From contig CAVVCU010000018.1 of assembly GCA_963746825.1 (NCBI GenBank), positions 1 to 64,000 of the forward strand: DNA of 64,000 nucleotides. The letters are read 5' to 3'. The translations under genes and the position numbers were made by a program. The notes beneath the pieces are model-generated. The model was not told the DNA's origin. It ran no database searches and worked only from the letters and a program-made list of their open reading frames with translations. Source of the stretch: JACVRW01 sp963746825 (GTDB lineage: Bacteria; Actinomycetota; Thermoleophilia; Solirubrobacterales; Thermoleophilaceae). Shown here in pieces: positions 19,294 to 28,411 of this stretch (the stretch's first letter is position 1; every line of letters starts with the position of its first letter).

Positions 19294-19668
19294 CTATCCG
19301 ACGACCAGGGTGCCGTACATGCCGAGTTCCTCGTGGTTGGCCAGCGCGCAGTACATGCGGTAGCTGCCGCGCCCGAGCCGGAACGTGCGCGACTTCGTCT
19401 CGCCCGGCTCGATCGTCGTGAGCGCGAGCACGTTGCGCTCGCGCGCCCGGATCCGGAACGTGTGGCCCAGCCGCCCGCGGTTCGTGACTCGCACGGTGAG
19501 CCGGGTGCGGGCCGGCACGCGAATGCTCTGCGGGCGGATCAGGTAGTCGTCGAGCATGATGCGGAACGTCCCCGTGCGCTCGCGCACCGGCGCCTCCGAT
19601 CCTCCGCACGCGCCGAGCATGAGCGCGCTCGCGACGAGCAGGACCAGGCTGGGGGTGCGGGCGGGCAT
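19294..19668 (-). CDS. Cupredoxin-like lipoprotein
   Basis: This is a 124-residue exported protein with signal peptide and lipobox LMLGAC (Cys 21). The C-terminus YRMYCALANHEELGMYG has C-x4-H-x4-M spacing, and with an upstream His (GRLGHTF, about residue 69) this makes a type I blue-copper site. It probably carries electrons at the outer membrane face. AGGGGA lies 3 nt upstream of the ATG. It heads a minus-strand run that continues into nuoA. Confidence 0.85.
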   Translation of the reverse strand: MPARTPSLVLLVASALMLGACGGSEAPVRERTGTFRIMLDDYLIRPQSIRVPARTRLTVRVTNRGRLGHTFRIRARERNVLALTTIEPGETKSRTFRLGRGSYRMYCALANHEELGMYGTLVVG

Positions 19669-19692
19669 CGGTCCCCTATGCTGTCGCACCCG

Positions 19693-20121
19693 ATGACGAA
19701 GGCCCGCCGCCTGCTGCTGATCGCCGTCGCCCTCACCGCCCCCGCGGGGCTCATCGCGGCCTGCGGTGAGCAGGGAATCTCGTCGGATCTGACCCCCGAG
19801 CAGCACCAGGCCGCCGAGATCTTCAACGAGCGCTGCTCGGGCTGCCATACGCTCGGCGTCGCCGGTACCGAGGGCTCGACGACGAACATCGACACCCGCG
19901 AGTACAAGGACGGCCCGAACTTCGATCAGCGCAAGGTGACCGAGAACTGCGCGCTGTACGCGATCCGCAACGGCGGCTTCTCGTCCGGCCCGATGCCGCA
20001 GAACATCGTCACCGGCGAGGACGCGGTCCTGCTCGCCCGGTTCATCGCCGAGAAGTCGGGCACCGAGGTCGTGACCCGGCCCGGCGAGACCAGCGAAGCC
20101 GCCGACTGCCCCGCCGCGTAG
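19693..20121 (+). CDS. Cytochrome c lipoprotein
   Basis: The 142-residue product has a hydrophobic leader ending in a lipobox-like LIAAC, then a mono-haem domain with CSGCH and a likely distal Met in SSGPMPQNIV. It is divergent from the cupredoxin gene, with only 24 bp between the start codons. An alternative ATG at 19678 would make the gap 9 bp. No good Shine-Dalgarno site is visible, so leaderless translation is possible. Confidence 0.82.
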   Translation: MTKARRLLLIAVALTAPAGLIAACGEQGISSDLTPEQHQAAEIFNERCSGCHTLGVAGTEGSTTNIDTREYKDGPNFDQRKVTENCALYAIRNGGFSSGPMPQNIVTGEDAVLLARFIAEKSGTEVVTRPGETSEAADCPAA

Positions 20122-20125
20122 CGCG

Positions 20126-21355
20126 ATGCTGGACCTGAGGGCGATCGCCCGCGACCCGGAGCCCGTGCGCGCCGCGCTCGCACGGCGCGGCGACGGCTCG
20201 GACGAGCGGCTGACCGAGGCGCTCGCGGTGCGCACGCGGCTGAACGCGCTGCGGCCGGAGCTGGAAGAGGCGCAGGCTGCCCGCAACGCCGGGGCGAAGG
20301 CGATCGGCGAGGCCAAGCGGACGGGCGCCGACGCGTCGGCCGCGATCGCCGAGATGCAGGCGGTGAGCGCGCGGGTCAAGGAGCTCGAGCCGGAGAAGAC
20401 GCGGCTCGAGGAGCAGCTCGACGCGTTGAACGCGTCGCTGCCGAACCCGCCCGACCCGACCGCCGCCGACTCGGACACCCCGCTGCGCGAGTGGGGTGAG
20501 ACCACGCCCGAGGGGCGCGATCACCTCGAGCTGGCCGGGGCGATGGTCGACATGGAGGCCGGCTCGAAGGTCTCCGGCTCGCGCTTCGCGTTCCTCAAGG
20601 GCGACCTCGTGTTCCTCGAGCTGGCGCTCGTGCGCTGGGTCCTCGAGCTGCTGCGCGGGCACGGGTTCGAACCGGTCATCCCGCCCGTGCTGGTGAAGGA
20701 GCAGGCGCTGTTCGGGACCGGCTTCCTGCCCGACACCGAGCAGCAGATCTACCGGCTGGCCGACGACCCGCTGTTCTTGACCGGCACGTCCGAGGTGCCG
20801 CTGGCGTCGCTGCACGCGGGCGAGATCATGGACGCCCTGCCGCGCAACTACGCGGGCTTCTCGCCCTGCTTCCGGCGCGAGGCGGGCGCGGCGGGCAAGG
20901 ACACGCGCGGGATCTTCCGCGTGCACCAGTTCGACAAGGTCGAGATGTTCTCGTTCGTCGAGCCCGCCGCCGCGGTCGCCGAGCACGAGCGGCTGCTGGC
21001 GATCGAGGAGGAGATCCTCCAAGGCCTCGGGATCCCCTACCGGGTGGTGAACATCGCGGTCGACGACCTCGGCCCGTCCGCGGCCAAGAAGTACGACCTC
21101 GAAGCCTGGCTGCCGTCGCAGCAGCGCTATCGCGAGCTGACCTCGACCTCGAACACGACCGACTACCAGTCGCGCCGGCTCGACATCCGCTATCGGCCGG
21201 AGGGCGGCCGGCCGGTTCACGTGCACACTTTGAACGGCACCGCGGTGGCCGTCGGGCGCACGTTGATCGCGCTGATGGAGAGCCACCAGGACGGCGACGG
21301 CGTCGTCGTGCCGGACGTGCTGCGGGAGTGGGGCGCGCCTGAGCGGCTGGGTTGA
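20126..21355 (+). CDS. serS: Seryl-tRNA synthetase
   Basis: This is a 409-residue class II synthetase that charges tRNA-Ser, two of which are encoded nearby. It has an N-terminal coiled-coil arm (residues about 25-105), motif 2 in FSPCFRREAGAAGKDTRGIF and motif 3 in NGTAVAVGRTLIALME. The start lies 5 bp after the cytochrome c stop, so the two may be cotranscribed. Confidence 0.97.
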   Translation: MLDLRAIARDPEPVRAALARRGDGSDERLTEALAVRTRLNALRPELEEAQAARNAGAKAIGEAKRTGADASAAIAEMQAVSARVKELEPEKTRLEEQLDALNASLPNPPDPTAADSDTPLREWGETTPEGRDHLELAGAMVDMEAGSKVSGSRFAFLKGDLVFLELALVRWVLELLRGHGFEPVIPPVLVKEQALFGTGFLPDTEQQIYRLADDPLFLTGTSEVPLASLHAGEIMDALPRNYAGFSPCFRREAGAAGKDTRGIFRVHQFDKVEMFSFVEPAAAVAEHERLLAIEEEILQGLGIPYRVVNIAVDDLGPSAAKKYDLEAWLPSQQRYRELTSTSNTTDYQSRRLDIRYRPEGGRPVHVHTLNGTAVAVGRTLIALMESHQDGDGVVVPDVLREWGAPERLG

Positions 21356-22073
21356 CCTCGAAGGCGCGGCCAACGTCCGCGACGTCGGAGGGCTGCCGGT
21401 GCCGGGCGGTGTCACGGCCTCCGGCGTGCTGTTGCGCTCGGACAACCTCCAGGGCCTGTCGCCGCGTGACGTCGAGCGGCTGGTCGACGAGCTCGGCGTC
21501 CGCGTCGTCGTCGATCTGCGCACGGGCTCGGAGGTCGAGCTCGAAGGCCCCGGGCCGCTGGTCGCCGACGGGCGGATCGAGATCCGCCACCGCTCGCTGT
21601 ACCCCGAGAAGGGCGAGCGGACCGACGTCGTGATCTCCTCCCAGGACGACGCCGAGATCGCCGGCGTCCAGTGGTATCTCGGCTACCTGCGCCACCGCCC
21701 GGACTCGATCGTCGGGGCGTTGGAGGACATCGCCGGCACGGACGGGGCCGTGGTCGTGCACTGCGCGGCGGGCAAGGACCGCACCGGCGTGGTGGTCGCG
21801 CTCGCGCTGGCCGCGGTCGGGGTGCCGCGCGAGGCGATCCTCGCCGACTTCATGGCCACAGGCGACCGGATCACCGAGATCATGGCCCGGCTGCGCGCGT
21901 CGCCGACCTATGCCGCGGAGCTCGCGCCCTACAGCGACGACTCCCGCAGGCCGCGCGCGGAGATCATGGAGCGGGTCTTCGACGTCCTCGACGAGCGCCA
22001 CGGCGGCGCGGCGGGCTGGCTGGACGAGCACGGGTTCGACCCCGCGCGGCTGCGCGAGCGCCTGATCGCGTAG
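21339..22073 (+). CDS. Tyrosine-protein phosphatase (Y_phosphatase3 type)
   Basis: The product is a protein-tyrosine phosphatase-like enzyme with the P-loop VVHCAAGKDRTGVVV (Cys nucleophile, Arg). The family's N-terminal NxRDxGG motif (ANVRDVGGLPV) lies in the open frame before the first GTG (21399). A GTG start would cut it off. The only plausible upstream start is a CTG at 21339, inside the end of serS, giving LSGWVDLEGAANVRD. I therefore extend the gene to that codon, with low certainty for the exact start. It is a paralogue of the gene at 31796-32590. Confidence 0.8.
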   Translation: MSGWVDLEGAANVRDVGGLPVPGGVTASGVLLRSDNLQGLSPRDVERLVDELGVRVVVDLRTGSEVELEGPGPLVADGRIEIRHRSLYPEKGERTDVVISSQDDAEIAGVQWYLGYLRHRPDSIVGALEDIAGTDGAVVVHCAAGKDRTGVVVALALAAVGVPREAILADFMATGDRITEIMARLRASPTYAAELAPYSDDSRRPRAEIMERVFDVLDERHGGAAGWLDEHGFDPARLRERLIA

Positions 22074-22841
22074 CTCACGACCAGCGCGAAGACGCGGCTC
22101 GGCGACCCCGTCCCATCCACGAGTTTGAGCGGCGCGACGACGACCACCGCGCCGGTCGGCGGCAGCTCGGCCAGGTTCGCCAGCTGGGTCAGCCCGTACT
22201 TGCCCGCGCCGAGCAGGAAGTGGTGGACCGGGAAGGGCGGATCGAACGAGTGGGCGGCGCCCGCGTCGGTGCCGACGGTCTCGACGCCGAAGCCGACGAT
22301 CGGGCAGACCTCGGCCAGCCAGCGCGCGGTCTCGGCGTCGGGGCCCGGCGTCTCGGCGCCGTTGAGGAACGCCTCCTGGTCGTGAGCGCGCGCGTCCCAG
22401 CCGGTGCGCAGGAACAGCCAGCCGCCCGGCGGGAGCGGGCCGTGCTCGTTCTCCCAGGCCTGGATGTCGGCCAGCGTGAGCAGGTAGTTCGGGTCCTGCG
22501 GCGGACTCGGCCGACTTGTCGATCACGGCCGCCGGCGCGACGAGCTTGGACGGCGCGACCGACGCCACGTCCTCGCCGTCGCGGCCGGTGATCCAGTGGA
22601 TCGGCGCGTCGAAGTGGGTGCCGACGTGCTCGCCGACGGTCAGCGTCGCCCAGGCCCAGGCCGGGCCGAAGTCGTCGTAGCGGCTGATGTCCTGGCGCGA
22701 GAGCCCGGGCGTGTTCGCGAACGGCGGCGGGAGCTGCAGGACCGGCGTGGTCTCGCTCAGCGGCTGCGTGAGGTCGACGACGCGCACGGAGCCGTCGGCC
22801 AGCGCGGACGCCAGCGACGCGAGGGTGTTGTCAGTGGCCAC
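21929..22841 (-). CDS. Cyclase/kynurenine formamidase-like hydrolase, frame break
   Basis: This is a metal-dependent cyclase-family hydrolase. VDLTQPLSETTPVLQ, then GEHVGTHFDAPIHW (the HxGTHxDxxxH metal motif), are in the first frame. Near 22,502 an extra base shifts the frame, and the protein continues as QDPNYLLTLADIQAWE and GFGVETVGTDAGAA. The natural end should be near 22,075 (SRVFALVVS), but the frame runs on about 50 residues, antisense to the phosphatase gene. A second error or an overlong tail is possible. The GTG start overlaps the TPP enzyme stop by 11 bp. Confidence 0.72.
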
Positions 22842-24452
22842 GAAATGCCTCCTCCAGCCATTCGGCACAGATGTCGGGGTCGACTTTGGCGTCCAGCACC
22901 AGCGGGCGGTCGCGGTCTTCCAGCCACTCGCGCACGCCCTCCAGATCCTGGATCGAACGAGCGGTGAGCCCGCGGCAGCCCGCGGCCTCGGCGAGCGCGG
23001 CGAAGTCGGTGGGCGGGAACTGGGCGAGCTCGACCGGGATCCCCAGCGGCCGGAAGTGGTGGACCTCGGCGCCGTAGGCCGCGTCGTCGTAGATCACGAC
23101 GAGCAGGTCCGGCTTGACGCGTCCGAGCGTCTCCAGGTCCGGCAGGGCCATCAAGAGCCCGCCGTCGCCGACGGCCGCGACCGTCAGCCGGTCGGGCCGC
23201 GCGAGCGCCGCGCCGATCGCGTTGCCGAGCGCCAGCCCGACGCACTGGAAGCCCTGCGGGAAGACGAAGCCCTGCGCGTCCGGGACGCGCAGGTACATCG
23301 ACGGGTAGCCCATGAACGCGCCGGAGTCGACGACGACGGTGCGCTCGGCGGGCAGCATGTCGTCGAGCGCGATCGAGAGCGCGCGCGGGTCGAGCCAGTC
23401 GCGCGAGGGCTCGAACGGCTCGTCGCGCCAGCGGCCGGCGGCGATCTCCGCGGCCAGCGCGTCGCTGCGGCGGGTCGGCGCGCGGGGGCTCCGAGCGCCG
23501 CGATCAGCGCCTCGGCGGTCTCGCGCGCGTCGCCCACGACCCCGAGGTCGACCGGCCGGTGCGCGCCGATCGCCTCCTCGTCGCGGTCGACCTGGATCAC
23601 CGTCGTGTCCGGCGAGATCAGCGCGCCGTGACGGGTCGTCCACATGTTCAGCGCCGCGCCGAAGGCGACGACGACATCGGACTCCGCGAGCAGCCGCTGC
23701 GCGGTCGGCGACGCGAACCCGCCCGAGATCCCGACCGCGAACGGGTCGCCTTCGAAGAGCCCGTTGGCCACCGCCGAGGTCGCCAGCACGGCGCCGCTGC
23801 GCTCGCCCAGTCGCCGCAGCGCCGGCCCGGCGCCGCTCAGCACCGCGCCGCGGCCGCCGATGATCGCCGGCCGCGCGGCGCCCGCCAGCGCCTCGACGAC
23901 CGCGTCGAGTGAGCCCGGGCGCACCGGCGCGAGCTCCGGCCACGGCGGCGGCGGGGTCAGCTCGGCCGGCGCCGCCTGCACGTCCAGCGGAAGCATGAGA
24001 ACGACCGTTCTGCGCTCGACGACCGCCCGCCGCACGGCACGCGTGACGTCGGCGACCGCGGTCGCCGGCCCGTGCACGCGCTCCGCCACCGCGCCGACGG
24101 AGGTCACCAGCGCGTCCTGGTCGATCTTGAAGTTCGAGCGCAGCTGCGCGGGCGGCGTGTCGGCCGCGAGCAGGATCAGCGGCGTGCGGCTCTTGGCCGC
24201 CTCGGTCAAGCCCGTGATCGCGTTCGTCAGCCCCGGACCCTGATGGACGGAGGCGACGCCGAGCCGCCCGGACACCCGCGCGTAGCCGTCGGCCATGCAG
24301 ACCGCGCCGGTCTCGTGGCGGGAGGACACGAAGCGCCCGCCGCAGGCCACGACGGCGTTGGTGACGGCGAGGTTGCCGCTGCCCATCAGCCCGAAGACGA
24401 CGTCTCCGCCGAGGGCGAACAGGGTGCGGCCGACGACTTCGGACACGAGCAC
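22831..24452 (-). CDS. Thiamine diphosphate-dependent enzyme, frame break
   Basis: This is an acetolactate synthase/benzoylformate decarboxylase-like protein of about 540 residues. The cofactor-activating Glu is in SSRHETGAVCMADGYA and the ThDP-binding block is VGDGGLLMALPDLET with a downstream YDDAAYGAE. The last element has Asp where many relatives have Asn. Near 23,485 a base seems lost in a C run, and the C-terminal half continues in another frame from SDALAAEIAAGRW. It is likely an operon with the downstream cyclase. The start is probably GTG 24452, with TTG or a second GTG as alternatives. Confidence 0.75.
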
Positions 24453-24477
24453 GGACCGCAACGCTAGCCTGCGGGGC

Positions 24478-25520
24478 GTGCGCGCGGCGCCGTGGGTCGT
24501 CCTGGGCGCCGCGACGGCCGCGGCTGCGTTCGCGCTGAGCGCGATCGGCTTCCCGTCCGCGACGCTGTTCGCGGCGCTGCTCACCGGTCTCGCGGCCGCG
24601 CTGCTGCGCCCGCGCGCCGGGCTGGAGCTCCCAGGCGGATTGTTCGTGGCCGCGCAGGCCGTCGTCGGCGTCACGCTCGGCGCCTACCTGCAGTCCGACG
24701 CGCTCGAGGCGCTCGGGGAGGACTGGCTGCCGGTCACGCTCGTGAGCGCGGCCACGCTGGGGATCAGCATGGGCGCGGGCCGCCTGCTGGCCCGCTGGAC
24801 GCCGCTCGACGTGCCGACGGCGACGCTCGGGATGATCGCCGGCGGCGCATCGGGGATCGTCACGATGGCCTCGGACCTCGGCGGCGACGACCGCGTGGTC
24901 GCGTTCATGCAGTACCTGCGGGTGCTGATCGTGGTCCTGCTGACGCCGCTGCTGATCGCCGTCTTCGGCGGCGGCAGCGTCGCGGCCGGCGCCGGCGAGA
25001 CGGCGCTCGGCGAGCCGCGCGACTGGCTGCTGACCGCGGCGATCGCGCCCACGGCGGCCGTGGCCGCGCGGCTCGCCCGCGTGCCGGCGGGTGCGCTGCT
25101 CGGCCCGATGCTCGTCGCGGGCGCGCTCACGCTCGCCGGCGTCGAGTTCGAGGTCCCGCCGGTCGTGCGCGAGTCGGCCTTCGCGCTGATCGGGCTCCAG
25201 GTCGGCCTGCGCTTCACGACCGAGACGATCCGGCTGCTCGGGCGCGTGTTCGGGCCGGTGCTGATCGCGCTCGCCGCGCTGATCGTGACCTCGCTTCGGC
25301 CTCGCGGTCGTGCTCACGCTGACGACGCCGGTCTCGCTCCAGGACGCCTACCTGGCCACGACCCCCGGCGGGCATCTACGCCGTGCTGGCGATCGCCGTC
25401 GGCGCGGGCTCGAACACGACCTTCATCCTCGCCGTGCAGACGGCACGGGTGCTGGTGGCCGTGCTGCTGGCACCGCTCGCCGTGCGGCGGATCGCCCGGC
25501 CGGGTAGGCCCTCGCCATGA
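24478..25520 (+). CDS. AbrB-type membrane protein, two frame breaks
   Basis: This polytopic membrane protein of about 346 residues resembles the membrane AbrB duplication family (once called putative ammonia monooxygenase regulators). It has about ten helices and two similar halves, seen in GMIAGGASGIVTMASDLGGD and again in AVGAGSNTTFILAVQTARV. Extra bases near 25,294 and 25,371 move the frame. After repair the protein ends RIARPGRPSP at the TGA at 25518. The transport role is unproven for the family. It is divergent from the TPP enzyme gene by about 25 bp. Confidence 0.72.
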
Positions 25521-25690
25521 ACGAGACGCCGATCACGCCCGAGGATCCCGACATCCCCGACGAGCCGCCGCCCGCCGAAGACGGCGAGCCGGAGATCCAC
25601 GACCAGCCGCTCGGCCCGCCGGCCGAGATGGACGAGGAGGACGCGCCGCTGCCCGGCCTGCCGGAGAACGAGCCGCCGCAGGCCGACTAA
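25517..25690 (+). CDS. Small acidic proline-rich protein
   Basis: This is a 57-residue open frame, MNETPITPEDPDIPDEPPPA and onward, with about 30% Asp/Glu and 25% Pro. It has no hydrophobic core, so it is probably disordered. The ATG overlaps the stop of the AbrB-type gene (ATGA), which supports coupled translation. Its TAA overlaps the TAG of the convergent gene by 2 bp. The function is unknown. Confidence 0.45.
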   Translation: MNETPITPEDPDIPDEPPPAEDGEPEIHDQPLGPPAEMDEEDAPLPGLPENEPPQAD

Positions 25691-26232
25691 GAAGCGGCGG
25701 TCAGCAGGTAGCCGACGCCTCGCACGGTGACGATCCGGGAGGCGGAGCTGTCGGCGTCGAGCTTCCGGCGGAGGTTGAACATGTGAGTTCGGCAGGTGGC
25801 GTGCCGACCGAGATGGTCGGTTCGCCACAACCGGCGCAGGATCTCCGCCGCACCGAACGGGCGACCCGGCTCGCGAGCGAGGATCGTCAGGAGCTGGAAC
25901 TCTAGAGGTGTCAGGCTGACCAGCCGGCCGGCCACCAGGACTCGATGGGACACGACGTCGATCTCGACGTCGCCGACGCGAAGCGTCGAACGCAATGTTT
26001 GCCCGTCCAGCTGCCGGCGTCGCCAGATCGCCCGCAGCCGGCTGATCAGCTCCGCCACCGCGAACGGCTTACCGACGTAGTCATCGGCACCTGCCTCAAG
26101 ACCGAGAACGCGGTCTGCCGGTGAATCGCGCGTGGACAGGATCACGATCGGCACCGGGCTGGCAGCACGGATCAATCGGCAACCCTCGATCCCACGCAAG
26201 CCACGAACGTCGATGTCGAGGACAACCAGTGA
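25687..26232 (-). pseudogene. Response regulator, 5' truncated
   Basis: This is the C-terminal part of an OmpR-type response regulator. The receiver domain begins in the middle, at LVVLDIDVRGLRG, which holds the phosphoacceptor Asp. The conserved Lys (DDYVGKPFAVAEL) and a complete winged-helix domain (RRLWRTDHLGRHATCRTHMF) follow. The first 45 or so residues and the start codon are absent. The open frame runs straight back into the TAG of the CBS gene, in the same phase. The first usable start is TTG 26199, too far inside to give a working receiver. No histidine kinase is nearby. Confidence 0.75.
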
Positions 26233-26631
26233 CTAAGTGGGGTAGATGCAGAACGCGTCGTGGCTGGCGTTGAAGCAGACCAGGCCCAGCAGCCGGTCGG
26301 CTTCGTCCACCACGGGGATGCGCGTCATCCCTTCCGTCTCGACCAGCTCGAGCGCGCGCGAGACCGGGTCCTCGGGCGCGACGCGCGGCGTGTCGCCGCG
26401 CACGTGCGGCTCGATCGGCCCGTCGCCCTCGTCCGGCACGTCGTCCGGGGTGAGCGTGCCGACGAAGCGCTCGCCGTCCGTCACCAGCAGCAGCTTCTTG
26501 CGCGGGCTCACGAAGACCTCGCGGGCTTCGGCGAGCGGCGTCGCGGGGCCGACCGTCTCGGCCCCGCGCATCATCACGTCGTTGACGGTGGGCCCGGCCT
26601 CGTCGACCGGGATGTGGACCGTTTCACTCAT
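26233..26631 (-). CDS. CBS-domain protein
   Basis: This 132-residue protein has two CBS motifs (about residues 15-65 and 78-132): VNDVMMRGAETVGPATPLAE and DPVSRALELVETEGMTRIPV. CBS pairs sense adenosyl nucleotides. The ATG at 26631 overlaps the enoyl-CoA hydratase stop (ATGA), making it the third gene of an operon after the oxidoreductase and hydratase. Confidence 0.85.
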   Translation of the reverse strand: MSETVHIPVDEAGPTVNDVMMRGAETVGPATPLAEAREVFVSPRKKLLLVTDGERFVGTLTPDDVPDEGDGPIEPHVRGDTPRVAPEDPVSRALELVETEGMTRIPVVDEADRLLGLVCFNASHDAFCIYPT

Positions 26632-27411
26632 GGCTCTCCGAAGTGTGGCGCACGCTTGTCCAGGAAGGCCAGCACTCCCTCGCGGCCGTCGGGCGCGGCC
26701 GCGAGCCCGGCGATCGTGTGCGCCTCGTCGGCGAGCTGCTCGGCGAACGTGCTGGTGAAGGAGCGCGCGAGCAGCCGCTTGATCGCGCCGTGGGCGCCGA
26801 TCGGCCCGTGCGCGAGCCGCCGCGCGAGCCGCTCGGCCTCGGCGTCGAGCTCGTCGTCGGGCACGACACGGGTGACGATGCCCGAGCTCCTGCGCGCGGG
26901 CGGCGGTCAAGCGCTCGTTGAGCAGGGCCAGCTCGGTCGCGCGGCGCAGGCCGACGAGCCGCGGCAAGGTCCAGCTCGAGCCGCCGTCGGTGCTGAAGCC
27001 GATCGCGGTGTAGGCCACGGTGAAGGTCGCCGACTCGGCCGCGAGCACGAGGTCGGCGGCGATCGCGATGCTCATCCCGCCGCCGGCCGCGGCGCCGCGG
27101 ACGACGCTGATCACCGGCGCGTCGAGCGCCGCCAGCGCCGCGATCCCGGCGTGCATCGTGCTGGCCAGCCCGTAGACGGCGTCGGCGACGTCGTCGCCGG
27201 CGTCGTGCATGAAGCGCAGGTCGCCGCCGACGCTGAAGTTCTTGCCCGCGCCGGTCAGGATCACGGCGCCGACGTCGTCGCGCTCGCCGAGGCTCTCGGC
27301 GCAGTCGCGGAACTCGTGGATCAGGTCCGGGTTGAGCGCGTTGCCGGCCTCGGGGCGGTTGAAGGTGAGGTAGGCGACCCGGTCGCGCACCTCGAGCGTG
27401 ACGTGGCTCAT
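26628..27411 (-). CDS. Enoyl-CoA hydratase/isomerase family protein, frame break
   Basis: This crotonase-fold protein of about 260 residues is probably involved in fatty or aromatic acid beta-oxidation. The oxyanion-hole blocks are GAGKNFSVGGDLRFM and VRGAAAGGGMSIAIAADLVL. The usual second catalytic Glu region reads STDGGSSWTLPRLVG. An extra G near 26,881 (GGGCATC where GGCATC restores the frame) splits the gene. The rest continues as IVTRVVPDDELDAEAERL and ends APHFGEP. It overlaps both neighbours by ATGA. Confidence 0.85.
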
Positions 27412-28355
27412 GGCTCCAGCACCACCTTCCCGGTCGCGCCGCGGCCGTCGATCAGCTGCAGCGCCTCGGTGGCGCGCTCGAGCGGGAGCCGGGCGCCGAC
27501 GACCGGCGCGACGTGGCCGGAGGCGATCAGCGCGTCGAGCGCCTCGGCGACCTCGGCGATCAGCTCCGGCCGCTTGCCGATGTAGGCGCCCCAGCCGGCG
27601 CCGACGACGTCGACGTTGTTGAGCAGCAGGCGGTTCACGCGCACCTCGGGGATCGAGCCGCCGGTGAAGCCGACGACGATCGCGCGGCCCTCGGGCTTGA
27701 GCGAGCGCAGGCTGTCGGTGAAGCGGTCGCCGCCGACCGGGTCGAGCACGATGTCGGCGCCGCCGAGCGCCTTCACGTCGTCCTTCCACTCGCCCGTCGA
27801 GCGCACGACCTCGTCCGCGCCGGCGTCGCGCGCCACCTGCTCCTTCTCGTCGGAGGAGACGACCGCGATCGTGCGCGCGCCGAGGCCCTTGGCGACCTGC
27901 AGCGACGCCGTCCCGACGCCGCCCGCGGCGCCGTGCACGAGCACCGTCTCGCCCTCGGCCAGGCGCCCGCGCGTGACCAGCGCGAAGTAGGCCGTGTGGT
28001 AGTTGAGGATCAGCCCGGCGCCCTGCGCGAAGTCGAGCTTCTCGTGCAGCGGGAACGTGAAGTGCTCCTGCGCCAGCGCGGCCTCGGCGAAGCCGCCGAG
28101 CATGCAGAACGCCGCGACGCGGTCGCCGGCCTTGAAGCGCCCGCTGTCCGCGCGCACGACGCCCGCGACCTCGCTGCCGGGCACGAACGGCAGGTCGGGC
28201 TTGAGCTGGTACTGGCCCCGCGACTGCAGCACCTCGGGGAAGGAGACGCCGGCGGCGCGAACGTCGACCACGACGCCCTCGCCGTCGGGCTCCGGGATGT
28301 CAGCGAGCTGCAGCGCCTCGGGGCCGCTCAGCTCGACGATCTGGATCGCCCGCAT
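27408..28355 (-). CDS. NADPH:quinone oxidoreductase family protein
   Basis: This 315-residue zinc-independent medium-chain dehydrogenase has a GroES-like N-domain (FVPGSEVAGVVRA) and a Rossmann domain with VLVHGAAGGVGTASLQVAKG. It probably reduces quinones or enoyl substrates with NADPH. It is first in the oxidoreductase-hydratase-CBS operon, and 56 bp separate it from the divergent SDR gene. Confidence 0.9.
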   Translation of the reverse strand: MRAIQIVELSGPEALQLADIPEPDGEGVVVDVRAAGVSFPEVLQSRGQYQLKPDLPFVPGSEVAGVVRADSGRFKAGDRVAAFCMLGGFAEAALAQEHFTFPLHEKLDFAQGAGLILNYHTAYFALVTRGRLAEGETVLVHGAAGGVGTASLQVAKGLGARTIAVVSSDEKEQVARDAGADEVVRSTGEWKDDVKALGGADIVLDPVGGDRFTDSLRSLKPEGRAIVVGFTGGSIPEVRVNRLLLNNVDVVGAGWGAYIGKRPELIAEVAEALDALIASGHVAPVVGARLPLERATEALQLIDGRGATGKVVLEP

Positions 28356-28411
28356 GTCGCAACCCTAACTGGGGGCGGTTGAAATCACGCCGGTGCCGGA
28401 AGGTCCCAGGG

